From: Malachius bipustulatus
Taxonomy: Eukaryota; Arthropoda; Insecta; Coleoptera; Melyridae
Assembly: GCA_910589415.1 (NCBI GenBank)
Contig: OU342630.1
Span: forward strand, 86,300,186-86,364,185
Direction: 5' to 3'
Length of the DNA: 64,000 bases
The number at the start of each line of letters is the position of its first letter. Positions within the stretch are counted from its first letter, which is position 1. The notes beneath the pieces are model-generated. The model worked only from the letters and a program-made list of their open reading frames with translations, did no database searches and had not been told where the DNA came from. Shown here one piece after another: positions 10,370-21,539 of this stretch. The position numbers were made by a program, and so were the translations under genes.

Positions 10370-13050
10370 CGAAAATTATTATCAGTTACCTGAAGTCTTG
10401 TCAATATAGGTAATAAGAGGTATATTTTATAAACAACGAAAAGGAAGAATCCTATATTATTTACGAACATAGGAACTGCCCTCTATTAAAAGCATTGTGA
10501 AGAACAAAGAAATTTTAACATTTTCATCTACCCAAACAGGCGCAGAACTCAGTAAGTATTTAACTTCATATGCGGTTATATTCGTTATACTGATAATAAA
10601 CAACCCGAATTTGACTGTATTAAAAAAAATCTTGGTTCTAGCGAAATTTGGCAACATCTACCGAAGTTCACGTCCAAATCTACTGCATTTTAGTCTTTAT
10701 GGGTTGGCAGCACTGCACTGAACACTCCTTTCAGTCCTTTCCTATCCTTATCCTTCCAAGAGGTAGGAGGTGTGGTTCTGTTTACAGAAGTGCTCTATCT
10801 CTAATTCCATTCACTAACAGCCAATTTTATAAAGGCTCATTAGGCTAACGAGTAGATTTCTGTGCTCGTTTTTGAAGCTAATATCGACGTCAAATGACTT
10901 TTGTTAATATTTTTGTAACTACTTCCATGTCAAGCATAGATAAAATTAAAAAAATTGCACTTAGACTCGATACCTTCTTCAGAAATGGCCACAGAAATCT
11001 GCCCGTTAACTTAATGAGCCTTTATAATACCCGCTGTAAGACTGTCTTGAGGGATTCTAATATTTATATTAGAAAGAGCTTGGTTATTTATTGTATAAGT
11101 AAGTATATTTAAGTCATATCCTACCTAATCTCAGAAATTATAACCAGAGATTTAAAAGTAGGGCGAGTTTCTGAGAATCGGTTCAAATTAGCCGTGTATG
11201 GTACGAATAAGTTTAAAAAGTCATATGTGACGTCATATACTAACCGTCCGAATTAAGATTTTTCATTTCACCAGAAAATGTCAAACAGTTGAATTTCAAG
11301 GTGTGAACGAGCGTAAATGTGAAGTAATCTCACTTTTAATTGTCTTAATCTTAAAATAATCAGACCCGTTTATGATTTTAATGATTTAATAAATAAATTA
11401 GTTTATAATGTCAAGGATGGTTAAATCTAAACAGAGGGTTCCGTAGGTATAGTTATTACACGCGAAAGAATATTAAGGGATGTATTGACGAAGTTGTCTT
11501 TCATTGAACATCGGGAGATCGACTGACTGACTTCGACGTCGTCCTTCGTATAGGACAGACCAGGACACCTGTGCAACGCTCTCAGGAGCTGTTATTATCC
11601 TGTCAGGCTCAAATTCATATCGGCACAGGGAAGGCTCGTCGCAAACATTGGATGCGATTTAAAAATTACAACAAATGATTGAAGGAATCATTTATTAAGC
11701 AATGAATTGAATGGTTTAAGTCAGTTTGACAGCCACTGACAACTATATAAAATGTATTCACGTAATGACATTCTATCCTCTGTGTTGTGCATTTAATTCT
11801 CATTCAAAAACAATGTTGACGTATGTTTATTTATGCGGGATGGAGTGTTTAGACAAACTTGACAATTTCTATGAGAACCACATAAATGAAACAAAATAAA
11901 TCGAACTATCAGAAGGATGAGTATTCTTAATTGATACATGACTTTTTAAACTTAATCGTATACTATAGGCGAATTACTTGACCTAGCCAAGTTATCTGCT
12001 ACTGTCACAATCCAACAAAAAAATTTCAAAAAACAATTTTAAACATGATGAATCCAAAACGGAAAACTATTTCCAAAACATCCAAAAAGTCGTCAGACAA
12101 GAAACCCCGCGTAGAAGTTTCTAAGGCCCGATAAATTTAGTTGGACTTTTCGAATCAATCAGGGCAATGTGAGCATTATCACTGGAAAATATAATATTAT
12201 TAGAAAAACGTGTCTGGTTTATTCATTACTGCAAAGAGAGTAGTAAAATCAGTTTCATGTGAGCCATAAGTCGCCAAGCCCAGCTTAACCGTTCGTTCCC
12301 TAAAAGCTGTGATTGTACGAAATTTCAAGTCAATATTATAATTCACCCTGTTTCGCTTCGAGTTATTGTGATGTAACCAAAAATTATGTAGGCACCTAAT
12401 CTGGTGTAAAGGAAAAAGCTTGTAAATTTTAAATGTGTCTGTTCGGTACTGTCTGTAGGTTAAATCTTAATCTTTATTTACCCACCGATAGTGAAAGGGC
12501 TCTATTGTAATAAAATAATAGGTGTCCGCTTCCGAATTTCTAAACCGTTAGTTCCTCCAGTTTGCATGAATGGCAGATCTAGGCTACAGGCTAAGTAAAA
12601 CAACCAGCGAGTATTTTAGGAACATATTAATCTAATCTCCGTTAGGGAAATCGCAAAGATGTGAAATGATGTTGTAGTTTTTCCGTTCTATGATGACAGA
12701 TGACATCTTAACTCTGACATTGTTATCTATGTTACCTTGGGTGTTAGGGAGACGCAAGCGATCTGTGGAATCGGTGGGATGCTCTGTTGGAGGTGATTAA
12801 TTTAGTGCCCGTAAAAATCCGGCTGCAGTGATGCTCAAATTATCCACGCACTGGGGAAAAGATCATAGTACCGGGAAGGTTTCATGGTCTGTAGCGGTGT
12901 CAGTAGGTTAATGTGTTTTGAGAACGAAGTTAGCATTGGGAGTTTTAAACTCCTCCCAACAATCATTCACAAGGCCTCCATATGTGGCTAATCACTGAAA
13001 TCAGAGATGGGCTAGGTAAACACACCAAGGTAAACAACAAAAACAAACTA
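10370..13050. other. Intergenic, no gene recognised
   Basis: This 2.7-kb stretch holds only short ORFs without recognisable content. The part from 12700 to 13010 is less AT-rich than its surroundings and could be a decayed repeat or a non-coding RNA, but I see no tRNA-like boxes. A TATATAAA occurs near 11745, 300 bp before a small basic ORF. Confidence 0.4.
12045..12134 (+). CDS. Possible 29-codon lysine-rich small ORF
   Basis: The ORF begins ATGATG in an AAAC context and encodes MMNPKRKTISKTSKKSSDKK followed by nine residues. The composition is strongly basic and nuclear-signal-like. It could be a small peptide, the first exon of a gene continuing past a GT inside it, or chance. No homolog is recognised. 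Low confidence. Confidence 0.15.
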   Translation: MMNPKRKTISKTSKKSSDKKPRVEVSKAR

Positions 13051-13142
13051 TAGAATACCTAAGGGTAACTACAAAATCGCTTACGAGTAACTTAATTAGA
13101 ATACCCAAGGGTAACTGTAAGGTTGCTTACGAGCAAACCAAT
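13051..13142 (+). repeat. Two-copy 46-bp tandem repeat
   Basis: TAGAATACCTAAGGGTAACT at 13051 is repeated as TAGAATACCCAAGGGTAACT at 13097. The rest of each unit (GCTTACGAG(T/C)AA) matches with a few changes. It lies just downstream of the 3' end of the jouberin gene. Confidence 0.75.
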
Positions 13143-13260
13143 ATGTAAGCAGAAATTATTTCTATAATAGAAGGGACATTATTGCATAATTTATTAATTA
13201 TAATTCTCCACGAAGTAATAGGCATAAAATTTGTAAAAAATCAAAACTTTGCTTTAATTT

Positions 13261-13266
13261 TTTATT
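13261..13266 (-). terminator. Poly(A) signal of the jouberin gene
   Basis: AATAAA on the minus strand, about 50 nt beyond the stop codon of the last AHI1 exon. Confidence 0.6.
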
Positions 13267-13315
13267 CATCAAATATCTCATTTTTATTATTCTAAGAACC
13301 ATCTGCTCAACTTAG

Positions 13316-16300
13316 TTAAAATTTCTGAACATGTATCATTTGATCTATTTTACTCAACAACTTCTTAAATTCAAACCGCGAAAGGGCCTTTTCCTCATCT
13401 CCACTGCCCACTTGCTGAGCTCTCATGGACAAATTGTTAATTTTCAGTGATTTCTGGGTCAACTTCTCGTCGACGAGTGTGAGTCCAAGCGAGTTCTCAT
13501 TAACCTCTTCATCATAGCCAGCCAGAATAACAGGTCTTCCCGTGCCATGATTAGAGAATGCCAACAGGTGATCTCCAGGGTGAAACTGCACACAGTGGGT
13601 GGGTTCAGTTCCATGTGCCGGGGAATAACTTGCAACCTAATAAACGGGTAATAAAAAACTTTCATTAAATGTCAAATACCCTATGAAATATTTGTTGGCT
13701 ATACTACAGGACAAATTTAGGATTTATAACTGTTTTTCTTATATGAATGATATACCCTGATTAAGTACCTGCTGTGATCATGCTTTTTGTATAAATATTT
13801 ATAAAAGAAGGCTACTTATACAATATTACCAGTTTTCCAATTTTACAATGCCAAATGTTAACGATGCCGTTCTCACTACCGCACGATATAAAATTTCCAC
13901 ATGGAGAAATGGTGCAGTATGTCTGAATTCTGGAAAAATTTTAAAATTTTCAAATATTTTGAAATATTTTTTATTGAGTCGTGATAAGTTTATAATTACC
14001 TTCTGTTTAAAGATCCGTGAAGCCAATGTATTACACATGAACTTTTTATATCCACAATTCTCAAAATGCTGTCCCTTGAATGCACCACCAATCTTCGTTC
14101 CTTAGAAATTAGTATTATTTGATTGATCACGGTATTTTTTAAATCATAAATAGAAATTTCCCTGAAAATTATTATTATAATTACTATTTTTTCTGATATT
14201 AGGTATTATTATCTATTTATTACTGGGTTAAAGACCACTTATCATCTTCTTTTGTCCATTGCACGATACCTCCAACTGAATCTGCTGAATACAAAAGAGA
14301 GTTTTTCTCACTGAATATTAACGAAGTTATGTATCCTTTATGGCTTGATATTTCTTGTGAAAGACTGAAATTTATATCGTTACTTTGACTCCAAATACGA
14401 ATCTGCTTGTCATAGCATCCGGTTGCTATAATGAAATCTTGACTGATTTGAGCTATATAGACATAGGAAGGATGTGGTAAGATCTGTAAATTTCCCAAAT
14501 TATTATATACAGTTATGTACCACAATATAACTTAAGATTTCATGCAAAAATTTTCTGAAAATGAATCGGTGAATAATATACCATAATATAATCCACCAAA
14601 GCCCGTAAAACTTTTGGAACACATTTGAAACAGTTGTTTTTGAAAATAAATAGGTCTACAGCTTTTTTATTTTCGTTTTTCGTCTTTTGTCAATTATTTT
14701 CACAATTTGTCTACTTAAGTACCTCATTTATCAGATATGAATTTTATCTCGTGTGCTTTTAACATTAAAAAATATTTGGTATAAAGTGAACCTTGTTTGG
14801 CCAATTAGGAAGGAATTATATTTTAAACCTTGACATTTGAATAGTGTGAAAATAATTTGTCAGATTGTGAAACAAAATTATTAATTGACAAAAGAGGAAA
14901 AACAATAGAAAAATACTGCAAGAAGCTATACCAGAAAAGGCTGCATTGAAACGTACTTAATTAAGAATTTTAATTTTTTCTTACCTGAAGAAATCTGTTT
15001 TCCTGGAAGTTCCAAACTGAAACTGAATTATCACTAGAAGCCATTATAAGTATTGAATCGTCTTTAGACCAGTCTATACTATAAATTAAACCTTGATGGC
15101 ATGGAAATCTTCGTATCTCCATAAATGTTTCAACCTAAAACATTTGTAATAAATAAAAAAAAATATTTTAACAACATTTTGACCACCTACAGAATATACA
15201 ACGAGAGTGTAGGTATCATCAAAGCACATACTGCAAGCCAAGTTTAATCCATTATTGCTAAATTTTAAAACAAAGCATCCCTCGCTAGAAGTCGGAAATC
15301 GGTGTAAAATTTTATTTGGGAACTTGAGAGTTTCATGAGGAAGTCTGTTCCATTTTTTATGTGAACCACCTCCGCCACCACACATATTACTGTCTATTGC
15401 AGAGAGCTTATCAAGTGATGACTTAATTGAAGATATTCCTTCATCGACTTGAGCTTTAACTAATTCTTCATCGAAAAATAGATTTTTCGTAGACTTTTCC
15501 TTCTGAATTGGCGTCTTTGATCTCAGCCCTGAAATTACTTTTTCAGGAGACATGACCTTTTTTATGGATACATGTAGAGTGGAATCATATTTCTTCATTT
15601 TCTTTTTATTCCACCAGAACCAAACGGGACATTTATTTGGTTCGGATTTGTGCGATTCCTCAATGGGCTTATACAGCTGAAGTCTTAGTTTTCTTTGTAA
15701 GTTTAAAGTATTGTTTCCTCCAGCAATTTTCAAAAACGCAAAGGCTATTTTATGCCATCCTTAAAACACGCCTCTTTATTTAATTAATTATTACATTTAG
15801 AAATTTTTAAGACGAACCTTTTTTTAAAGACTGGGTTCCAGATAATGCTAGAAAATCTATCACTTCAAAAAAAATTATAATATTTTTACTTTGTCTGACG
15901 AAGTATTCAAAATCTTCATTTAATAAAATAGTTTCCTCCCATGCAGGATACATTGATCTGGAAGAAAAAAAAACATTTTTTTCTATGCATAACTACAATA
16001 AAAGATAGTCACAGAGGCAATTTTTTCTAATTGAATTAGTTCTAGTTGAATTAGTTCTAGTCTAAAGATTGATGTTTATGACAAGACTGTTAATTCAATA
16101 TTAAGAAGTATATAATAAATACCTAATAATATTTAAATCTGACAGTGCCGAAAGTGTGCAGCATCGTGAAAGTTTCTCAGCGGTATACCATCTGTACAAC
16201 AAATGTTGTACAGATGTTGTACCGCTACAAGTCGATGATAAACCGACCTGTGGGAGAGTGTCTAATTTTTCGTTTCTAATTTGCGTAACTTTGTCAATTG

Positions 16301-18226
16301 GCTTTAAAATTTGGTTCTATATTTATACTTTTTTATTTTTATTAGCTGCAATTATGTTTCACACTAACAAATTAACCGAAATCGTAATGAATGTATGTGA
16401 TCAATTTAAAGTCTTGGAAATAGTTATTTATGTATCTTTTTGTCGGGACAAGAGCCGAGAACAAAATCATTCGAAAGCACCACAATTTCGCGTTTGAAAT
16501 GCATATAATATTTTTTAGAAAGCTTTATTGAAATAGCGAAAATATCGAAATAAATAATCATAAAAAAGACTCAAGGAAATTTTTAATTCAGTGAAAAGTT
16601 GCTTGTTCTTTGTTGCTAGGTAAAATCTCTGTGAGCAAAATACTTCGCGAACGCTGTCGAGTAGACAAAAATAATGTGGCATTTTTCTTTCGGATATTGA
16701 TATTGATGAAGAAATGTCAAAATTTGTTGACCGCTGTCTAAAAACAAAATTGTATAACAAAACTAAGGGCCGGTTGTTCGTACGTCAGTTAAAAATTTTG
16801 AGATAACTACTGATTTTAAATTGCAAATTTTGAAAATACGGCGAATATAATTATTGATCTTGTATTTTTAATCAGTAATTAACTCTTCTTAAAGCGAGCA
16901 GAATTCATTTTCAGAAATATCAGACCAATGGTTTGATAATACAGGGCATTTTAAAATCAGTAGTTATCTCAAAATTTTTAACTGACGTACGAACAACCGG
17001 CCCTAAATAATATAAAACAAAATTTTAAAAACTCGTGACGGGCCATGGGCTTTCAGTTAGTTTTTTACTCTCATCTTGACTCACCTGTGTTCTTGTAAAT
17101 TATATGGATAGGTCAATATTGGCGAAATATACGCAAATTCTTTGTTTTCGTAAAAATGAACCACCGATCTTTGCTCATCACTTTTTGGAAAGTAGTTGCC
17201 ATTTCTGATGTCTACAATATGAATTTTAACAATAGGGTGTACAACCAATGAGTTTATTTGGAGCCTGTCAGTTTTATGAATGATTATTTCTGTAATGAAC
17301 TCATAAGAGTAATGTTGATCTTTAGATGATTCAGGTAAATCTTTTTTATCTTTCTCTGTCAAAGAACTGCTTTGCTCCATTTTCTTTTGTTTTGATGTTC
17401 TCTTGAGATGTATCACATTTTTTGTTTCCATAATATTTTCTTGACTCGTGTTACTTCGTACTTCTATTTTTTCATTAACTGCCTTCGTAGTGGAATTTCG
17501 TTTTTCTTCAATAATAGCATTATGTTTTTCATTATTTGAACTAGAGGAGCCATCATTATCATAACTTACAGCTCGCACAGAATGATTTGTGGGGCTAGTA
17601 TGAAGTAAGATATCACCTATATTATTTTTTTTAGAAGAATTATTATCGTCACTTGCTAATTTTCCTGCAATGTCTTGATTTTCCACCCTTCTCAATACTA
17701 TAGGCTTCTGAATATCGTATGTTCCTTGACTAGATGGAGGTGATATTTTCTTTTGTTTCTTTTTTCGAGGTTTCGGTACTGGCGGAACGGCTGGCATGAC
17801 AAATTCGGTGTTCGAATTAGGAGAGCTTCGAAGAAATTTATCAAGGATAAAGGACTTACTACTGTCAGAATCTATTTCTTTCTTTTCTTTGGCTTCATTA
17901 TAATCTCTATCTAAGATATTTTCGCTACTTACGGTAGAAGAAGAAATTTCATTTTTCACTCCATGAGCTGCCATTGTTCGTTTATTTCTTTTGTAATTTC
18001 CATTAACTTTTAATTCCGGGATTGCTTCCCCTTTCTGAAATTCCGTTTTCGGTTCGTTTTGTACATCGTATGTTCCACATTCACTTGGAGAATTATTTTC
18101 CACATCGTCTTTCATGTTTTCACTACAACAATTCAGGATTAACTTATTTTTGTTGACAGTGTCCCTATGTATGATCGCCAAGGTAACAAACAGCCAGTTG
18201 AAAGATAGGGGAGATACGGTATTCAC
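13316..18226 (-). CDS. AHI1: Jouberin (AHI1), complete eight-exon gene
   Basis: WD40 protein of the ciliary transition zone/basal body. Exons, all in phase: 18115 (or 18226)-17085, 15957-15818, 15759-15191, 15134-14985, 14483-14224, 14161-14000, 13929-13830, 13636-13316. From ATG 18115 they sum to 2733 nt, 910 residues plus stop; ATG 18226 would add 37. Residues 1-280 are low-complexity and charged, with basic PKPRKKKQKK. Family-specific blocks follow: LVVHPIVKIHIVDIRNG (about 285), AWEETILLNEDFEYF, FFEVIDFL, a WHKIAFAFLKIAGG/KLRLQLY block, then a beta-propeller from about 530. Diagnostic propeller motifs are IYSIDWSKDDSIL, ILPHPSYVYIAQ, ATGCYDKQIRIW, LLYSADSVGGIVQW, VVHSRDSILRIVDI and CGSENGIVNIW. 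The vertebrate C-terminal SH3 domain is absent: the protein ends about 70 residues after the last blade. Donors GTAGGT (exon 3) and GTTCGT (exon 2) are weak, but phase and homology support them. In an insect this suggests a role in ciliated sensory neurons (inference). Confidence 0.92.
16179..16226. repeat. Near-perfect hairpin in AHI1 intron 1
   Basis: Inner arms CATCTGTACAACA and TGTTGTACAGATG (13 bp, perfect) flank a 2-nt loop. Beyond a 3-bp mismatch the pairing resumes with AGCGGTA/TACCGCT, giving about 20 of 23 paired positions. It lies within the intron between AHI1 exons 1 and 2, outside the neighbouring miniature element. Confidence 0.75.
16767..17003. mobile_element. 237-bp PIF/Harbinger-like MITE with perfect 54-bp TIRs
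   Basis: Both ends begin GGGCCGGTTGTTCGTACGTC and match without a mismatch for 54 bp. The element is flanked by TAA on both sides (16764-16766 and 17004-17006), the 3-bp target duplication typical of PIF/Harbinger elements. There is no coding capacity. The perfect arms imply a recent insertion or selection on the termini. It sits inside AHI1 intron 1, about 80 bp from the exon 1 donor. Confidence 0.9.
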
Positions 18227-18460
18227 AAGTCCGTAACGAGTATACAGTAACGGGTATTTGTTTTCTAGCTCAAGTAATAATTTTATAACAAGCCAGGTCC
18301 TGCATGTATTACTGCAGATATTTGGTGGTCACGTTGATACCTATAGGTAATAGATAATATAGTTAATTTGAAAGTCAAATTAGCTAAATATAATGTAAAC
18401 TTTGATGTTTAATCATAATAATTAAATTTTTTAATTTGTATCTAATATAATCTAAATATA

Positions 18461-18993
18461 CACGGTGATCAGTAACTCGCGCACTCTGAATACAGGGCGA
18501 TATAGAGCCCATTAAAATTGAGGATATTCTGCAAAGAAAAATTAAATCCTATGGTTGGTTTCCAAGTTACCGAGTTTCTCTCGTCCGAGTTTAAAGTTAA
18601 TTTTTTTAATAACCGTGATAAAAATTAATGAAACATTCAGGTTACTGTAATGTCTGGAACGGATACCATACAATTCATCAATTTTTTTTTTTCACAAAAC
18701 CTCTTTTCAGAGGAATTGAGAATGTTGTAAATTGATAACGTACCTAAATCTGAACGAAATTTTAAGTTTGGCAAACGCTTAAACTCAACTTAGAATATAA
18801 AATATTCAAATGCCTTCATTGCTATGGAAATAAAAATAATAAAAATACCACAATGATGCCACTTTTATTTTAATAGAAACGATCTTATATATGGGAAAAA
18901 GAACTTACAACACTGCAGTAAGAAAATTTACCACTCTTAAAAAGTGAATTTTACCGCAGCATGCTCTGGTGCGCGAGTTACTGATCAGCCTTG
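18461..18993 (+). mobile_element. TA-flanked MITE, family of 34348-34909, copy 1
   Basis: After a TA it begins CACGGTGATCAGTAACTCGC, and it ends with the inverted form GCGCGAGTTACTGATCA. The internal sequence (ATACAGGGCGATATAGAGCC near the left end; a run with AAATTGATAACGTACCTAAA) matches the second copy at 34348-34909 in inverted orientation. The right terminus is slightly eroded. No transposase. It lies about 235 bp upstream of the AHI1 coding start. Confidence 0.8.
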
Positions 18994-19377
18994 AAACCTA
19001 ACGCCCCCAGGTGAATAATTTTTCTCTAAAACTCCACAACAAGATAGTACCTATTACCTAAAATCACGTGAAGAAAGATTATCAGAAGAAAAGTGAGGTG
19101 AAAATGTTCAACGACGTAAGCTAAATTTCGCCTAAACAGCTGACCGGAAATTAAATAAAATACAAAGGGAACTTCATTAATACAAGTGATAGGAACACGA
19201 CGAAAATTGTCCCAAGTAAAGGAAAAGCAGTTTAATCAAATGACACATCCACCATTCAGTTCAGATAAGAGGAAAGCAGGGAAATCTACCATAACGAGTC
19301 ATTGGATAAAGGAACGAACGGGTGAAAGCGCTGACCTAAATAGACACAATAGACCACGAAGACAAGGGTTGACCATC

Positions 19378-19390
19378 TACTATAAATACA
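19378..19390 (+). promoter_or_regulatory. TATA-like box upstream of the repeat-rich retroelement
   Basis: TACTATAAATACAGG is followed about 30 nt later by a possible initiator around TCAGCGCG/TCAGATT. The same TACTATAAATAC core occurs at about 9110. This could be the core promoter of a retroelement. No transcript evidence. Confidence 0.3.
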
Positions 19391-19455
19391 GGCAGAGATT
19401 TCAGCGCGAGCAGTCTTGATTCAGATTTCTGAGCGTAGACTACTCCTTTCCTTAT

Positions 19456-19640
19456 ACTTGTTACTTTTCGAAGAAATTACCGAGAACAAGTCCTTCTCAT
19501 CCACTTGCTACTTGTTGAAGAAATTACCGAGAGCAAGTCCTTATTTTACCAACTTGCTACTTGTTGAAGAAATTACCGAGAGCAAGCCCTTACTAAATAC
19601 TTGTTTCTTGTCGAAGAAATTACCGAGAACAAGTAATTCC
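19456..19640 (+). repeat. Four tandem 47-49-bp repeats with inverted CTTGTT/ACAAG ends
   Basis: Units start at 19456, 19503, 19552 and 19599. Each contains GAAGAAATTACCGAGA, preceded by ACTTG(T/C)T and followed by (G/A)CAAG, so each can fold on itself. The array lies between a TATA-like box and the AT-hook ORF. Unit length is not a multiple of three throughout (47, 49, 47), which argues against a coding role although the frame happens to stay open. Confidence 0.85.
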
Positions 19641-19652
19641 TCGCTCCTGAAG

Positions 19653-19952
19653 ATGCCACGAAAACCCCTCAAGCCGCAGCCCGTGCCCCGTAAATCAACT
19701 ACGCAAACAGTACGCAAGTTGCAAATATCACCAGTCGCTCCTGTTATTGTTCGCAAGTCAAGACGAGGCCGTCCGGCTCGCATCCGCCTTGTTGCCGCGC
19801 CAGACCCGAGCCCTGCCGTCGCTCCTAGCCACCTTCACCCCGACGATGACCCGGAGGAACAGGAACCTGTCGCCCTGTTAACCCAAGGGGCCACCAATCC
19901 TACAGGTGAAGTAATTTTTCACAATCTCAATTTTGTAAATAAGCAACTTTAG
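19653..19952 (+). CDS. Basic AT-hook-containing ORF of a retroelement (ORF1-like)
   Basis: The ORF is open from 19416, but the sensible start is the ATG at 19653, which begins MPRKPLKPQPVPRKSTTQTV after the tandem repeats and gives 99 residues. It is Pro/Arg-rich, carries an AT-hook-like RRGRPARIR near residue 40, and then an acidic DDDPEEQE segment. Base composition is clearly more GC-rich than the flanks. It lies in the 5' part of what looks like a heavily deleted non-LTR element, so an ORF1-type nucleic-acid-binding protein is the best guess. No zinc knuckle remains in it. Domestication is possible but not supported. Confidence 0.4.
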   Translation: MPRKPLKPQPVPRKSTTQTVRKLQISPVAPVIVRKSRRGRPARIRLVAAPDPSPAVAPSHLHPDDDPEEQEPVALLTQGATNPTGEVIFHNLNFVNKQL

Positions 19953-20480
19953 TTAAACCTTTATAAGTTTACTGCCCCCGTGCGGTTGAGTACCCATCGG
20001 GCGCGTCCCCAGGTGGCGGATAGGGGGAAGGCCTTACAATGATCGTAAGTGAGTAAGGTTAGCAGTGGTGATAAAGCTCGTCGGAGGTAAAATTCTAGAC
20101 TGGTAGCTCAAAACCCTGCCGCGGACCACCTCCCCTAACCTGGTTGTCGTGTCGTGACTAAAGGTCTGCACTAGGGGAAACGGCGCCAGAGATGTCCGAC
20201 TGTGGACTATCTGATATACCGTATCATCTGTTGTCGTGGTCACGTTCCGCGCACAGAGAGATGCGGGGGTCTCGGCTTGATCGCCGGAACCAAGAGGAGA
20301 CAACCTCACTAAAAAAACCTAAATCCTAAGGCGGGGGTCCAGGCTGATGGGATGCGTGACTGGATAGAAGACCAGCCCTACTGGATTCAACCTTGGGGCA
20401 CCAGGGGGCACCCCACTGTATCAATCCCCTCACCTTTGCATGCGGGGCTCTGCATAGGTGGAACACCCTTCCCTAGCTAC
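19953..20480 (+). other. GC-rich internal part of a non-LTR element remnant
   Basis: GC-rich sequence unlike the flanks, with phrases such as GCGTCCCCAGGTGGCGGATA that I associate with leader or inter-ORF regions of insect non-LTR elements, from memory only. No open reading frame carries a recognisable domain. Confidence 0.4.
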
Positions 20481-21130
20481 TCGTGGGATCAACCATGGTA
20501 AGAAATAAAAAAACCAAGAAATTGCGGGACATCACCGCAAAACAGACTGCTGACCGAGCGGGGCTTGTCACCCGTCAAGACAGTCAGCAATCTAAACAAT
20601 CCTTGTGCTCGAGACGACCTCGAGCGCAAGAAGAATGCCCACTCATTGGCAAGAAAAGGAGCATCGACACCCTTCATAGGACCAGAACCATTCTGTGGCT
20701 TCGAAGATACTTTCTTCAAGCAGAATTCCAAAAGGAAGAAGAAAACTGAGAGAAACTCATTGGAGGAACCTCTCGGGGTTGAGACAATCCAAAGAATTTC
20801 TCGGGAATTTTAACCGAGAGAATTAACAGAACACTGACGGGATTCCTAACGAGACATTGCAAGCTCAAGGAACACCTGAGGAAGCTAGGCATAGAAGAAA
20901 ATGGCGTCTGCAGATTCTGCGGGAAAGGAGACCACGTCACCTGCTGCTCAACTGAGATGCGATAGAACTCAAAAGAAGTAATATTCTGGGCCATCACCAG
21001 CTAGAGGCAGGGAACTTACCCGACCTTGATCCTCTCAAAATCCTGAGATTTCTCAAGGAAACGGACTTGGAGAGGGTGCTTCTCTAAAGGGATTCCACAC
21101 CAGGCGAAGCACAGTAGAGGGGATACAATA
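20480..21130 (+). pseudogene. Non-LTR retrotransposon 3' end: RNase H tail and zinc-knuckle fossil
   Basis: In shifting frames on the plus strand there are a GPEPFCGFEDTFF block, then HWRNLSGLRQSKEFL, then LTGFLTRHCKLKEHLRKLGI followed by a C-x2-C-x3-H-x3-CC knuckle (CRFCGKGDH). This order (GPEP, W..L.G.RQSK.F, LTG..T.HC.L..HL...G, CRFCG) is the C-terminus of RNase H-bearing non-LTR elements of the R1/I group. The catalytic RT is missing and at least two frameshifts are present. The 3' end, near GCGAAGCACAGTAGAGGGG, has no visible poly(A). Together with the 19.4-20.5 kb part this is an internally deleted, dead copy. Confidence 0.75.
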
Positions 21131-21539
21131 GATCTAATTATTCGAAATTTTTGACTAATTTGACTAGATTAATATAGGCCAGTCATATCTAACACTAGAA
21201 ATCACTAAGATCGCAATCGGCAGGTTCTGATTTTTTAATTAGTTTTAATACGTTTTTAAAGTAGACTTATTGCTACAATTTAACACCAGAACGAGTTCTG
21301 TAGGTTGAATACTTACCCAGATACAGCTCCACAAAAATTTTTAATGTTTTTTTTTAATGAAATTTTAAGATTTGGTCAATTTTCGACCCCAACAACCGGA
21401 GAAAATACTCACTTTACGGATAAAAATATAAGAAAAGATATTGTAGCAAATATAATTAGCTTTAATTTAATCAAAGCAAGACTTCTACAAGCTATACATA
21501 TAGTTTACTGACAAATTAAAAAAAAAAGAAAACTACATT

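Noticed and set aside
13848..14105. 85-codon plus-strand ORF
   Set aside because: Antisense shadow of two AHI1 exons and their intron.
19456..19640. CRISPR-like repeat array
   Set aside because: Only four units with no variable spacers, in a eukaryotic retroelement context; simple tandem repeats.
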